Shown one piece after another: positions 22,637-31,057 of a DNA stretch of 64,000 nt. Below the pieces are notes generated by a model. It was not told the origin of the DNA, did not search any database, and saw nothing but the letters and a program-made list of their open reading frames with translations. A program made the translations under genes and the position numbers. Every line of letters starts with the position of its first letter. The first letter of the stretch is position 1. The stretch lies in the NCBI RefSeq assembly GCF_900116255.1, contig NZ_FPAI01000001.1:1-64000 (forward strand), read 5' to 3'. The stretch comes from Halolactibacillus miurensis (lineage in GTDB: Bacteria; Bacillota; Bacilli; Bacillales; Amphibacillaceae).

Positions 22637-23353
22637 ATGACTATTACAGAGTTTGTTGAGCGATTAAAACAAGAAGGTATCAACTTGTCTGAACGTCAAA
22701 TTGAACAATTTGATATATATTTTAAGACGCTCGTTGAATGGAACGAGAAAATTAATTTAACGGCAATTACAGAAGAAACAGAAGTGTATTTAAAGCATTT
22801 CTATGATTCAATTACGGCTAGTTTTTATGTTGATTTCACACAAGAATTAAATATTTGTGATGTGGGTGCGGGCGCAGGTTTCCCTAGTATTCCGTTAAAA
22901 ATTTGTTTCCCACAGTTAAAAATAACGATTGTGGACTCACTTAAAAAGCGGATCACTTTCCTTAATCACTTAGCCGCAGTTTTAGAGCTAACAGAAGTGG
23001 CGTTTTATCATGATCGGGCAGAATTATTCGGTCGAAATAAACAATTTAGACATCAGTTTGATTTAGTGCTCGCAAGAGCCGTAGCAAAAACATCTGTTTT
23101 AAGTGAACTGTGCTTACCACTTGTAAAAACAGGGGGGCAGTTTATTGCGATGAAAGGCCCAAATGCTGAAGTAGAACTTAAAGAAGCTAAAAATGCGATT
23201 GAGTTACTCGGCGGGGAACTGGACAGTATTTTCACCTTTGATTTACCAGAAGATCAAGGTGAACGTAATATTGTGAGAATCGTTAAACGTCGTCAAACAC
23301 CGAAGCAATATCCAAGAAAACCAGGAACACCAAACAAATCCCCATTAGCTTAA
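22637..23353 (+). CDS. rsmG: 16S rRNA (guanine-N7) methyltransferase RsmG
   Basis: SAM-dependent enzyme that methylates G527 (E. coli numbering) of 16S rRNA. Motif I is [15 protein letters not shown], followed by [11 protein letters not shown]. At 238 aa it is typical. It is third in the mnmE-mnmG-rsmG operon; its stop lies inside the terminator stem. Confidence 0.96.
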   Translation: MTITEFVERLKQEGINLSERQIEQFDIYFKTLVEWNEKINLTAITEETEVYLKHFYDSITASFYVDFTQELNICDVGAGAGFPSIPLKICFPQLKITIVDSLKKRITFLNHLAAVLELTEVAFYHDRAELFGRNKQFRHQFDLVLARAVAKTSVLSELCLPLVKTGGQFIAMKGPNAEVELKEAKNAIELLGGELDSIFTFDLPEDQGERNIVRIVKRRQTPKQYPRKPGTPNKSPLA

Positions 23354-23364
23354 TGGGGATTTTG
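23336..23364 (+). terminator. rsmG terminator
   Basis: 12-bp stem AAATCCCCATTA / TAATGGGGATTT with a 3-nt loop and trailing T, overlapping the last rsmG codons. Confidence 0.85.
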
Positions 23365-23484
23365 TCATGACACGATAAGATATTCGATATTTTTTCAATG
23401 ATTATCGCATATTTTTATCTGATTATATGATAGAATAGTAGAAGTATGGATAGCCTTAAGGATCCGAATAAAAGAAACAGAGAA

Positions 23485-23500
23485 TGTTTCACGTGAAACA
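23485..23500. other. parS: parS site 1
   Basis: TGTTTCACGTGAAACA, an exact match to the Spo0J/ParB consensus, inside a 22-bp perfect palindrome (23482-23503). It lies 52 bases upstream of noc. Confidence 0.95.
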
Positions 23501-23551
23501 TTCATTAAAAATAGTAGAATCGGTAAGACGGAAGAAAAGGTGGTGTATAGT

Positions 23552-24436
23552 ATGTTACCTCCATTTGGTCGCATATTTGGTATGGGTGAAAAAGAGCAAA
23601 CGAGGGAAGAAGAGGTCGACGCAATTGAAGAAACTATTGAGGAGACAATTAATCCGGATGAAGTGATGCAACTTCCACTAGCAGAAATTACTCCGAACCG
23701 TTATCAACCGCGCTCAATATTCAACGAAGAGAAAATTGCTGAATTGGCTCAAACCATTCATACTCATGGTATGATTCAGCCGATTGTCGTAAGACAAATC
23801 GATGATCATGAAAAACAATACGAAATTATTGCAGGTGAGCGCCGTTTTAGAGCGGTCAGTTCTTTAGAATGGGAAACAATCCCTGCGATCATTCGTGAGA
23901 TGAATGACAAAGAAACCGCCTCTGTCGCTCTAATTGAAAACTTACAGCGAGAAGAGTTAACGGTCATTGAAGAAGCACAAGCCTATCAGCGCTTACTAGA
24001 CTTACATCAGCTCACGCAAGAAGCACTTGCCCAGCGATTAGGTAAGAGTCAGTCGACGATTGCGAACAAGTTAAGGTTACTGAAGTTACCGGAAGCTGTT
24101 CATCAAGCGATTACGGATAAATTAATCACCGAACGACACGCTAGAGCATTGATCCGTTTAAAAGATGATGATCAAAAAGTGAAGTTACTGGCAGACATCA
24201 TTGAAAAAGGTCTCAATGTTAAACAGACTGAAGAACGGATTAAAAATCAGCTTGAACCAAAAGAAAAACCTAAAAAGCCGCGATTTAAAGGGGTTAGTAA
24301 AGATGTGCGTATTGCGATGAATACGATTCGTCAATCACTGACCATGGTCTCGGATACAGGTGTTAATCTGGAAACAGATGAACAAGATTTAGATGACTAT
24401 TATCAAATCACGATAAAAATACCAAAAAAACATTAA
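23552..24436 (+). CDS. noc: Nucleoid occlusion protein Noc
   Basis: ParB-family CTPase that binds Noc-binding sites, spreads, and keeps FtsZ from assembling over the nucleoid. The start at ATG 23552 follows AAGGTGG by eight bases (294 aa). It opens [16 protein letters not shown], like the membrane-targeting helix of Bacillus Noc. The ParB core is NRYQPR...AGERRFRA...[20 protein letters not shown], followed by a helix-turn-helix around [18 protein letters not shown]. It differs from the second ParB at 25868, which is next to soj. One perfect Noc-binding site is present at 54338. Confidence 0.93.
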   Translation: MLPPFGRIFGMGEKEQTREEEVDAIEETIEETINPDEVMQLPLAEITPNRYQPRSIFNEEKIAELAQTIHTHGMIQPIVVRQIDDHEKQYEIIAGERRFRAVSSLEWETIPAIIREMNDKETASVALIENLQREELTVIEEAQAYQRLLDLHQLTQEALAQRLGKSQSTIANKLRLLKLPEAVHQAITDKLITERHARALIRLKDDDQKVKLLADIIEKGLNVKQTEERIKNQLEPKEKPKKPRFKGVSKDVRIAMNTIRQSLTMVSDTGVNLETDEQDLDDYYQITIKIPKKH

Positions 24437-24460
24437 TACCAGTGTTTCATTCACCTAGAA

Positions 24461-24494
24461 AACAGCAATCATGACTTCATGGTTGCTGTTTTTA
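24461..24494 (+). terminator. noc terminator
   Basis: AACAGCAAxCATG / CATGxTTGCTGTT stem with TTTTTA after it. Confidence 0.88.
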
Positions 24495-24543
24495 TCCTAA
24501 ATTAGATTCTTAGACCATTTTAAGAAGAAAGGGAGGATAGAGC

Positions 24544-24867
24544 ATGGCAACGTGTCAAAAGTGTCATACCCGTTGGAAATGTAGACATGTCTTTATTCGG
24601 ACGTTTAAACTTACACCACATATAAAATGCCCATATTGTAAACATGAGCAGTGCTGGCATGAACGGACGTAAAAAAGAAATCGCAAGCTCTTATTATTAA
24701 GTTATTCACCAGCTCTACTAGGTGTCTTTGGTTTTATATCAGCAGAACAGGTATTGTTTTCGGTTATGATCCTAGGGATTATTACTATCTTAGTAAGTCC
24801 CTTATATTATGAAACATCATGTACACCGACCCGTGATATGAAGCTATGGATGAACAAAAAATCATAA
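24544..24867 (+). pseudogene. CxxC-20-CxxC zinc-ribbon protein with in-frame stop
   Basis: The frame opens at ATG 24544 after GGGAGG and encodes 42 aa with four zinc-type cysteines (CQKC at 4-7, CPYC at 29-32), then TAA at 24670. The same frame stays open after that TAA for 64 more codons to 24867, encoding two hydrophobic segments (LLLSYSPALLGVFGFIS, then VMILGIITILVS). Zinc ribbon plus two membrane helices in ~107 residues matches the TIGR04104 family as I remember it. I read it as one gene broken by a single nonsense codon; a functional 42-aa ribbon is the alternative. Confidence 0.7.
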
Positions 24868-24881
24868 TTTTAGTATAAGCG

Positions 24882-24910
24882 GACCTCCTGACATAATAGG
24901 CGGTCTTTTT
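24882..24910 (+). terminator. Terminator after zinc-ribbon relic
   Basis: GACC.CC / GG.GGTC stem followed by TTTTT. Confidence 0.75.
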
Positions 24911-25029
24911 GCATGAATTAAAAGTTCAAATCACCTTTGGCAAGTGTTCATATTTACAAAAATCAAGAGATAATATTAATAAACACCGCTTCTAATGACA
25001 ATTTTTATAAAAATTTTAGCTAAATATGT

Positions 25030-25057
25030 TTGAATCTGTTTTTTGGCGCTGTATAAT
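25030..25057 (+). promoter_or_regulatory. soj-spo0J promoter
   Basis: -35 TTGAAT (25030-25035) and consensus -10 TATAAT (25052-25057), 16 bases apart, 57 bases before the soj ATG. Confidence 0.6.
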
Positions 25058-25113
25058 TTTTAAAATAGTGATAGAATAGAAAAGAAGTTCTAAAATTAGA
25101 GGTGAGTGTTACC

Positions 25114-25875
25114 ATGGGAAAAGTAATCGCCGTAGCCAATCAAAAAGGCGGCGTAGGGAAAACTACATCATCAGTGAATCTAAGCGCATGCTTAGCTTAT
25201 TATGGCCACAAGACGCTCCTTGTCGATATTGACCCACAAGGTAACGCTACAAGTGGGCTAGGCGTTAATAAAGCCGACGTCGACCAGTGTATTTATGATG
25301 TGCTTGTCGAAGACTTAGAAGCAAAAGATGTTGTGATACCTACAAATGTAGAAAACTTAGATATTGTACCAGCTACGATTCAACTGGCGGGTGCTGAAAT
25401 TGAGCTTGTACCAACAATTTCACGAGAACAAAGACTTAAAAAAGCGTTAGCTTCAGCTGTTCCAAACTATGACTATATTATTATTGATTGCCCACCATCA
25501 CTTGGCTTGTTGACACTCAATGCGTTGACAGCATCAGATAGTGTGATTATCCCTGTACAGTGTGAATATTATGCACTTGAAGGACTGAGTCAATTACTAA
25601 ATACTGTACGATTAGTTCAAAAGCATTTAAATAAATCGCTTCAAATTGAAGGTGTCCTATTAACAATGCTTGATGCACGAACGAATTTAGGTTTACAAGT
25701 CATTGAGGAAGTGAAAAAGTATTTCCAGGATAAAGTTTATCAAACAATCATTCCTCGGAATGTTCGTTTAGGAGAAGCACCAAGTCACGGACAGCCGATT
25801 ATTACATATGATCCGAAGTCACGTGGTGCGGAAGTGTATCTTGAATTAGCGAAGGAAGTGATGTCAAATGGCTAG
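25114..25875 (+). CDS. soj: Chromosome partitioning ATPase Soj (ParA)
   Basis: Walker-type ATPase that works with Spo0J and modulates DnaA. The deviant Walker A KGGVGKTTSSVN is near residue 11. The start at ATG 25114 after GAGG gives 253 aa, the B. subtilis length, and avoids an upstream GTG that overlaps the ribosome site. It overlaps spo0J by eight bases. Confidence 0.96.
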   Translation: MGKVIAVANQKGGVGKTTSSVNLSACLAYYGHKTLLVDIDPQGNATSGLGVNKADVDQCIYDVLVEDLEAKDVVIPTNVENLDIVPATIQLAGAEIELVPTISREQRLKKALASAVPNYDYIIIDCPPSLGLLTLNALTASDSVIIPVQCEYYALEGLSQLLNTVRLVQKHLNKSLQIEGVLLTMLDARTNLGLQVIEEVKKYFQDKVYQTIIPRNVRLGEAPSHGQPIITYDPKSRGAEVYLELAKEVMSNG

Positions 25876-26716
25876 AGGACTAGGTAAAGGCATTAATGCG
25901 TTCTTTCCGGAATTAAATGAAAATGAAGATGTGCGAGAGGGACAAGTCGTTGAGGTAGAACTGACAAAGTGTCGCCCCAATCCATATCAACCACGTAAGA
26001 CGTTTCAAGTTGAAGCTATTGAGGAACTTAAGCAATCGATTTTAACTTATGGTATTATTCAGCCATTGTTAGTGAGAGAATCTGTTAAAGGATTTGAAAT
26101 TATTGCTGGTGAACGTCGTTACCGGGCGGCAAAAGAGGCAGGACTAGAGACGGTACCTGTTATTATTAAAGATATGGATGACCAACGAATGATGGAGCTT
26201 GCTTTGTTAGAGAATTTACAACGCGAGAACTTAACACCAATTGAAGAAGCACAGGCTTATGTGAACTTAATGAAGTCACATAATTTAACTCAAGAAGATT
26301 TAGCCCAAAAGTTAGGCAAGAGTCGTCCACACATTGCTAACTTGGTGAGGTTGTTACAACTTCCAGCGCAAGTAACGGCGATGATTAATAACGGTGAATT
26401 GTCTATGGGGCATGGTCGGGCGTTACTTGGATTAAAAGATAAAGACACGCTGGATAAAGTTATTAAAAAGATAACTTCGGAGAAGTTAAATGTCCGTCAG
26501 GTTGAGCAGTTAATTCAATCACTTAATGAAGTTAAAGAGACGAAGAAGAAGATCAAACCTAAAAAAGATATCTTTGTAGCAGAGCAAGAAAGATTATTAC
26601 GTCAACGATTTGGAACAAGTGTTAAGATTAATCAAGGTAAGAAAAAAGGTAAGATTGAGATAGAATACTATAACAATAAGGATTTAGAGCGGATCATTGA
26701 GTTATTGAATGATTAA
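25868..26716 (+). CDS. spo0J: Chromosome partitioning protein Spo0J (ParB)
   Basis: CTP-dependent DNA clamp that loads at parS and recruits SMC. 282 aa. The N-terminus MARGLGKGINAFFPE is typical, followed by the CTP-binding core AGERRYRAAKEAG and ENLQRENLTPIEEAQAY, the helix-turn-helix LGKSRPHIANLVRLLQLP and a C-terminal dimer domain. It is translated from an ATG inside the soj 3' end. Four parS sites lie within 2.4 kb on either side. Confidence 0.97.
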   Translation: MARGLGKGINAFFPELNENEDVREGQVVEVELTKCRPNPYQPRKTFQVEAIEELKQSILTYGIIQPLLVRESVKGFEIIAGERRYRAAKEAGLETVPVIIKDMDDQRMMELALLENLQRENLTPIEEAQAYVNLMKSHNLTQEDLAQKLGKSRPHIANLVRLLQLPAQVTAMINNGELSMGHGRALLGLKDKDTLDKVIKKITSEKLNVRQVEQLIQSLNEVKETKKKIKPKKDIFVAEQERLLRQRFGTSVKINQGKKKGKIEIEYYNNKDLERIIELLND

Positions 26717-26721
26717 ATGAG

Positions 26722-26762
26722 AATGTCTGGCTTACCAATGAGGTAAGCGAGGCATTTTCTTT
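26722..26762 (+). terminator. spo0J terminator
   Basis: 15-base arms (AATGTCTGGCTTACC and GGTAAGCGAGGCATT, one mismatch and one wobble) followed by TTCTTT. Its 3' end overlaps the parS palindrome at 26753. Confidence 0.8.
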
Positions 26763-26767
26763 ACGAT

Positions 26768-26783
26768 TGTTTCACGTGAAACA
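26768..26783. other. parS: parS site 2 in a 46-bp perfect palindrome
   Basis: Exact TGTTTCACGTGAAACA at the centre of a perfect palindrome 26753-26798 (23-base arms), just after spo0J. Confidence 0.95.
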
Positions 26784-26822
26784 ATCGTAAAGAAAATGAA
26801 TGAAAAATAAAATAGCCGCCAA

Positions 26823-26838
26823 TGTTTCACGTGAAACA
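26823..26838. other. parS: parS site 3
   Basis: Exact TGTTTCACGTGAAACA within a 26-bp perfect palindrome 26818-26843, 55 bases after site 2 and upstream of the DUF554 gene. Confidence 0.95.
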
Positions 26839-26862
26839 TTGGCATAGGAAGGTAGGTGGCTC

Positions 26863-27570
26863 ATGGCTTTAACAGGTACACTTATTAATGGATTGACGAT
26901 TATTGTAGGTACCGTTATTGGTTTGTTTCTACAGAATATTGAAGAAAAATATAAAGAAACAGCACTTAATGCGGTTGGTTTAGCGGTCATTTTAATTGGC
27001 TTTCAAATGGCTTTCGAGGTCAATCAGTTAATTATTGTGATTATAAGTTTAATGTTTGGAGGTATTTTAGGCGAAGTCTTTAAGTTAGAAGACCGCCTCA
27101 ATCAATTCGGTGATCGTGTCGGACAACTTATCAGTAAAAAGTCTGTTGATCAGCGCATATCTCAAGGATTTATTACCGCAAGTTTGATCTTTGTGATTGG
27201 TGCTATGGGTATTGTCGGCGCACTCGACAGTGGCTTACGCTATGATCATAGTATTTTGTACACGAAATCAATTCTGGATGGTTTTACATCGATGATTTTA
27301 ACGACAACATTAGGGATTGGCGTAGGGTTATCGGTATTCCCTGTGATCATTTATCAAGGCGCGATTGCGTTACTTGCCGTTGTTATTTATCGTTATGTAC
27401 CAGAAACTTTCTTAGATTTATGGATTGTAGATGTGACAGCGACAGGTGGGCTGATGATTGCTGCGATCGGGTTTAATATGTTAGGGATGACAAAGATTCG
27501 TATTGCGAACTTGATACCTGCACTTCTTATTGTCACCGTCTTACTCATTGGCTATCAATTCATCAGTTAA
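26863..27570 (+). CDS. DUF554 family membrane protein
   Basis: A 235-aa protein with about six membrane segments and the conserved opening LINGLTIIVGTVIGLFLQN and later GAMGIVGALDSGL, characteristic of DUF554 (YdfK/YqgA group). It may be a transporter; no substrate is known. It sits after spo0J as in several Bacillaceae. Confidence 0.85.
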   Translation: MALTGTLINGLTIIVGTVIGLFLQNIEEKYKETALNAVGLAVILIGFQMAFEVNQLIIVIISLMFGGILGEVFKLEDRLNQFGDRVGQLISKKSVDQRISQGFITASLIFVIGAMGIVGALDSGLRYDHSILYTKSILDGFTSMILTTTLGIGVGLSVFPVIIYQGAIALLAVVIYRYVPETFLDLWIVDVTATGGLMIAAIGFNMLGMTKIRIANLIPALLIVTVLLIGYQFIS

Positions 27571-27641
27571 TCAATTAATATAGCTAGCCTAAACAACCAG
27601 TCTAATGGTAGAATGATAAAGGTGAAAAGGAGGCGTTGTTA

Positions 27642-27854
27642 GTGGCAAAACCAATCTATCATTTACATGACATTGTCGAAATGAAAAAACCACATCCTTG
27701 CGGAGAGAACCGCTGGGAAATCATTCGTTTGGGTATGGATATTCGAATTAAATGTACGGGTTGTGATCACAGCGTCATGATTCCACGGAAAAAGTTCGAA
27801 TCAAAATTAAAAAAAGTATTAGTTTCTCACGCCCCAGAAGAAACGACACACTAA
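27642..27854 (+). CDS. DUF951 family protein (YyzM-like)
   Basis: A 70-aa protein with HDIVEMKKPHPCGENRWEIIR and IKCTGCDHSVMIPRKKFE, the DUF951 hallmark with a possible zinc-binding cysteine set. The start is GTG 27642, eight bases after GGAGG; an upstream TTG is too close. It is usually found next to ychF, as here. Function unknown. Confidence 0.88.
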   Translation: MAKPIYHLHDIVEMKKPHPCGENRWEIIRLGMDIRIKCTGCDHSVMIPRKKFESKLKKVLVSHAPEETTH

Positions 27855-27855
27855 A

Positions 27856-27871
27856 TGTTTCACGTGAAACA
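27856..27871. other. parS: parS site 4 in a 34-bp perfect palindrome
   Basis: Exact TGTTTCACGTGAAACA within palindrome 27847-27880, which includes the last codons and stop of the DUF951 gene. Confidence 0.95.
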
Positions 27872-28000
27872 TTTAGTGTGCATGGATCAAGCGTCGACTC
27901 TTATCATGATATTAACGAAGTTTATAACTGTTTTTAAAAAATAGACAAAATAGTCACTACATTTAATCTAAAAAACGAATCAAAACGCCTATATAGGCCT

Positions 28001-28042
28001 TTAAAACGCAAGTTTTATTCAGTTATCTAACTTGCGTTTTAA
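28001..28042 (+). repeat. 14-bp inverted repeat overlapping ychF -35
   Basis: TTAAAACGCAAGTT (28001-28014) and its exact complement (28029-28042). The right arm contains the -35 of the ychF promoter. There is no clear T-run, so operator or RNA hairpin are both possible. Confidence 0.65.
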
Positions 28043-28060
28043 ACATGCCCTCACTATAAT
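28032..28060 (+). promoter_or_regulatory. ychF promoter
   Basis: -35 TTGCGT (28032-28037), 17-base spacer, -10 TATAAT (28055-28060), about 54 bases before the start. Confidence 0.65.
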
Positions 28061-28113
28061 GAGGACAGTAACGTTACTTGTAGTGGCAAACCCTTAAGGA
28101 GTGGAAAAGAAAT

Positions 28114-29214
28114 ATGGCATTAACAGCAGGTATTGTTGGGTTACCTAACGTGGGTAAATCAACATTATTTAACGCAATTACACAAGCAGGTGCAGAATCA
28201 GCAAACTATCCATTCTGTACAATCGATCCAAACGTTGGGATTGTAGAAGTACCCGACGAACGTTTAAACAAATTAACAGAGCTCGTGAAACCGAAAAAAA
28301 CAGTTCCAACAGCCTTTGAATTCACAGATATCGCCGGGATTGTAAAAGGTGCGAGTAAAGGGGAAGGTCTAGGTAACCAATTCCTTTCACATATTCGTCA
28401 AGTCGATGCGATTTGTCACGTTGTGCGTTGTTTTGAAGATGAAAATATCACACACGTATCAGGTACTGTTGATCCTATCTCAGATATTGAGACAATTAAC
28501 CTCGAATTAATCCTTGCGGATTTAGAAACGGTAACAAAACGTTTCCAACGCGTGGAAAAATTAGCGCGTCAAAAAGATAAGGATGCTTTAGTAGAATTTG
28601 ATATCCTTACAAAGCTAAAAGACGCATTTGAAAACGAAAAACCTGCGCGGTCAGTAGAGTTTACTGATGAGCAACTAAAGACTGTTAAAGGACTCCATTT
28701 ACTTACTCAAAAGCCTATCCTCTATGTGGCAAACGTAGGTGAAGATGAATTACTTGATGCGGATGAAAATCCGTATGTCAAACAAGTAAAAGCATTCGCG
28801 GCAACAGATGCTGCCGAAGTAATTATCATTAGTGCTAAAGTAGAATCAGAAATCGCCGAATTAGATGGCGAGGAAAAAGACATGTTCCTTGAAGAATTAG
28901 GTATTCCAGAGTCTGGTTTAGATCAATTGATTAAAGCGACTTATTCATTGCTTGGTCTGGCAACTTATTTCACTGCTGGTGAACAAGAAGTGCGTGCGTG
29001 GACGTTTGTGAAAGGTATTAAAGCGCCACAAGCGGCCGGTATTATCCATACGGACTTTGAACGTGGATTCATTCGTGCGGAAACAGTCTCTTACGATGAT
29101 CTCGTTGATGCTGGTTCAATGGCTGTAGCGAAAGAACGCGGAAAAGTACGTTTGGAAGGTAAAGAATATATCGTAAAAGATGGCGACGTTATTCACTTCC
29201 GTTTTAACGTATAA
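28114..29214 (+). CDS. ychF: Redox-regulated ATPase YchF
   Basis: Obg-related P-loop ATPase that associates with ribosomes. Walker A GLPNVGKSTLFNA is near residue 8; DIAGIVKGASKGEGLGNQFL is the switch region, and NVGE replaces the usual NKxD, explaining ATP over GTP preference. A C-terminal TGS domain runs from about 280. At 366 aa it is standard. AAGGAG lies upstream. Confidence 0.96.
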   Translation: MALTAGIVGLPNVGKSTLFNAITQAGAESANYPFCTIDPNVGIVEVPDERLNKLTELVKPKKTVPTAFEFTDIAGIVKGASKGEGLGNQFLSHIRQVDAICHVVRCFEDENITHVSGTVDPISDIETINLELILADLETVTKRFQRVEKLARQKDKDALVEFDILTKLKDAFENEKPARSVEFTDEQLKTVKGLHLLTQKPILYVANVGEDELLDADENPYVKQVKAFAATDAAEVIIISAKVESEIAELDGEEKDMFLEELGIPESGLDQLIKATYSLLGLATYFTAGEQEVRAWTFVKGIKAPQAAGIIHTDFERGFIRAETVSYDDLVDAGSMAVAKERGKVRLEGKEYIVKDGDVIHFRFNV

Positions 29215-29246
29215 TTAAATAATTTAAGAGAAGTTTCGATAATCTC

Positions 29247-29275
29247 TTGAAAATACAATGGTTATTTGGTATAAT
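29247..29275 (+). promoter_or_regulatory. rpsF-ssb-rpsR promoter
   Basis: -35 TTGAAA (29247-29252), 17-base spacer, -10 TATAAT (29270-29275). Confidence 0.8.
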
Positions 29276-29304
29276 ACTTGATTGTGAGTAATGAAAAATT
29301 ATTA

Positions 29305-29334
29305 CTCCTTGCTCTTTAGCAAACTAAGGAGCCG
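29305..29334 (+). promoter_or_regulatory. Putative ribosomal S6:S18 leader motif
   Basis: CTCCTT (29305-29310) pairs with AAGGAG (29326-29331) around a smaller GCT/AGC hairpin, and CCG follows at 29332. A stem with a conserved CCG in the rpsF leader is the mark of the S6:S18-binding autoregulatory RNA. This match is by eye. Confidence 0.5.
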
Positions 29335-29360
29335 TTAAGACCAAAAGGAGGTGTATACGG

Positions 29361-29648
29361 ATGAGAAAGTATGAAATCATGTACATCATCCGCCCAAACA
29401 TTGAGGACGAAGCTAAAAAAGCTGTAGTTGAGCGTTTCAACACAATCCTTGCTGACAACGGAGCGGAAGATGTGAAAGCTGAAGAAATGGGCAAGAAACG
29501 TCTTGCTTATGAAATCAACGATTTCCGTGATGGCTACTACGTACTTGTAAATTATACAGGTGAAGAAGCAGCTACAAAAGAATTTGATCGTCTAGCTAAG
29601 TTCTCTGACGATATTATTCGTCACATGGCTATTCGCTTAGAAGACTAA
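29361..29648 (+). CDS. rpsF: 30S ribosomal protein S6
   Basis: 95-aa bS6 ([20 protein letters not shown]...), a normal ferredoxin-like small-subunit protein that pairs with S18. AAAGGAGGTG lies before the ATG. It is first in the rpsF-ssb-rpsR operon with its own promoter and likely RNA autoregulation. Confidence 0.98.
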   Translation: MRKYEIMYIIRPNIEDEAKKAVVERFNTILADNGAEDVKAEEMGKKRLAYEINDFRDGYYVLVNYTGEEAATKEFDRLAKFSDDIIRHMAIRLED

Positions 29649-29663
29649 TAAGGAGGGGTTCTC

Positions 29664-30155
29664 ATGTTAAATCGTGTCGTACTTGTCGGCAGATTAACGA
29701 AGGATCCAGACTTACGCTATACTGCAAGTGGAGTAGCAGTTGCTAATTTCACTATTGCTGTAAATAGACCTTTTTCTAATCAACAAGGCGAGCGTGAAGC
29801 AGATTTTATTAACTGTGTTATTTGGAGAAAACCAGCTGAGAATTTAGCAAACTACATGGGTAAGGGTTCTCTTGTCGGTGTAGACGGTCGTATCCAAACG
29901 CGTTCATATGACAACCAAGAAGGAAAACGTGTGTATATTACAGAAGTTGTGGCTGATTCTGTACAGTTTTTAGAATCTAGAAATTCTAAAGGCGGTCAAC
30001 CACAAGGTGGCGGACAAGGGTCTGGAGGTTATCAAGACAATCAGTACCAGAACCAACAGCAAGCGCCAAACAATAATCAATACAGTCAACCAACAGGTTC
30101 TCCTAACGACAATATGGAACCTATTGATATATCAGACGATGATTTACCATTCTAA
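29664..30155 (+). CDS. ssb: Single-stranded DNA-binding protein
   Basis: Essential SSB, 163 aa: OB-fold in the first ~105 residues ([20 protein letters not shown]), then a Gly/Gln/Asn-rich flexible linker and the acidic tip DISDDDLPF that recruits partners. It sits between rpsF and rpsR, the location of the essential SsbA. Confidence 0.98.
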   Translation: MLNRVVLVGRLTKDPDLRYTASGVAVANFTIAVNRPFSNQQGEREADFINCVIWRKPAENLANYMGKGSLVGVDGRIQTRSYDNQEGKRVYITEVVADSVQFLESRNSKGGQPQGGGQGSGGYQDNQYQNQQQAPNNNQYSQPTGSPNDNMEPIDISDDDLPF

Positions 30156-30410
<255 letters not shown>

Positions 30411-30421
30411 TTGCTAACAAT

Positions 30422-30479
30422 AAAACCTATGTTTTCTGTTCTCACTTATATAAGTGAGTAAGAAAACATAGGTTTTTTA
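30422..30479 (+). terminator. rpsR terminator
   Basis: Long stem AAAACCTATGTTTTCT / AGAAAACATAGGTTTT with a second inner stem CTCACTTA / TAAGTGAG and a T-run. Confidence 0.95.
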
Positions 30480-30703
30480 ATATTTATTTTGAAAAAGGGT
30501 AGGATAACTTGTAAAATAAGGATAAAATCTGACGTTGAAAAGCATATAGCTGATATGACTTAATCAAAGAGAGGGAAGAGAATATTGCAAAGACAATCAA
30601 TACAGTCAAAAGTTTTGGTCGTCCACGGTGGACATTATTTGATTTAACTAGGAATTCAACGGAACTCTTAAAAGACTAAAGCATGGTGAAATCCCATCCG
30701 TAA

Positions 30704-30850
30704 GCGATTATTTTAATAGATGGAATGGGATATAAAATTGAGAAAAGACTTTGGCACCAAAGAAACGAAGATATTATTAAGGATGAAGTCATCGTTATGA
30801 TGTCATATAATCAAGCGTTACCCTCTCGTAGTTATCGGGTAAATTTTTAG
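30704..30850 (+). pseudogene. Short coding-like relic, unidentified
   Basis: In the 520-base gap 30480-31000 one frame is open for 48 codons (ATG possible at 30725), reading GMGYKIEKRLWHQRNEDII and then VMMSYNQALPSRSYRVNF. There is no ribosome site and the composition looks like a gene fragment. I cannot name the family. The rest of the gap shows no gene. Confidence 0.3.
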
Positions 30851-31000
30851 TTAACTATTTAAATGAAGCTCTTTTTATATGTTTGTTATACACAAATGAT
30901 CTAGGTATTTAGATATTCAAAAGCTGTGTTAGATCTAGTAAATAGATATGCTAATAAATAAAAAAATCTATGAATGAAGTTATGAATGTTTGAAGATAGT

Positions 31001-31036
31001 AAAAAACCGGACACCCTCTTATGTGTGCCGGTTTTT
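31001..31036. terminator. Terminator of the MATE gene
   Basis: AAAAACCGG.CAC / GTG.CCGGTTTTT hairpin with T-runs on both strands, 22 bases beyond the MATE stop. Confidence 0.88.
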
Positions 31037-31057
31037 TGTATTCATGTCTGTATGTCA

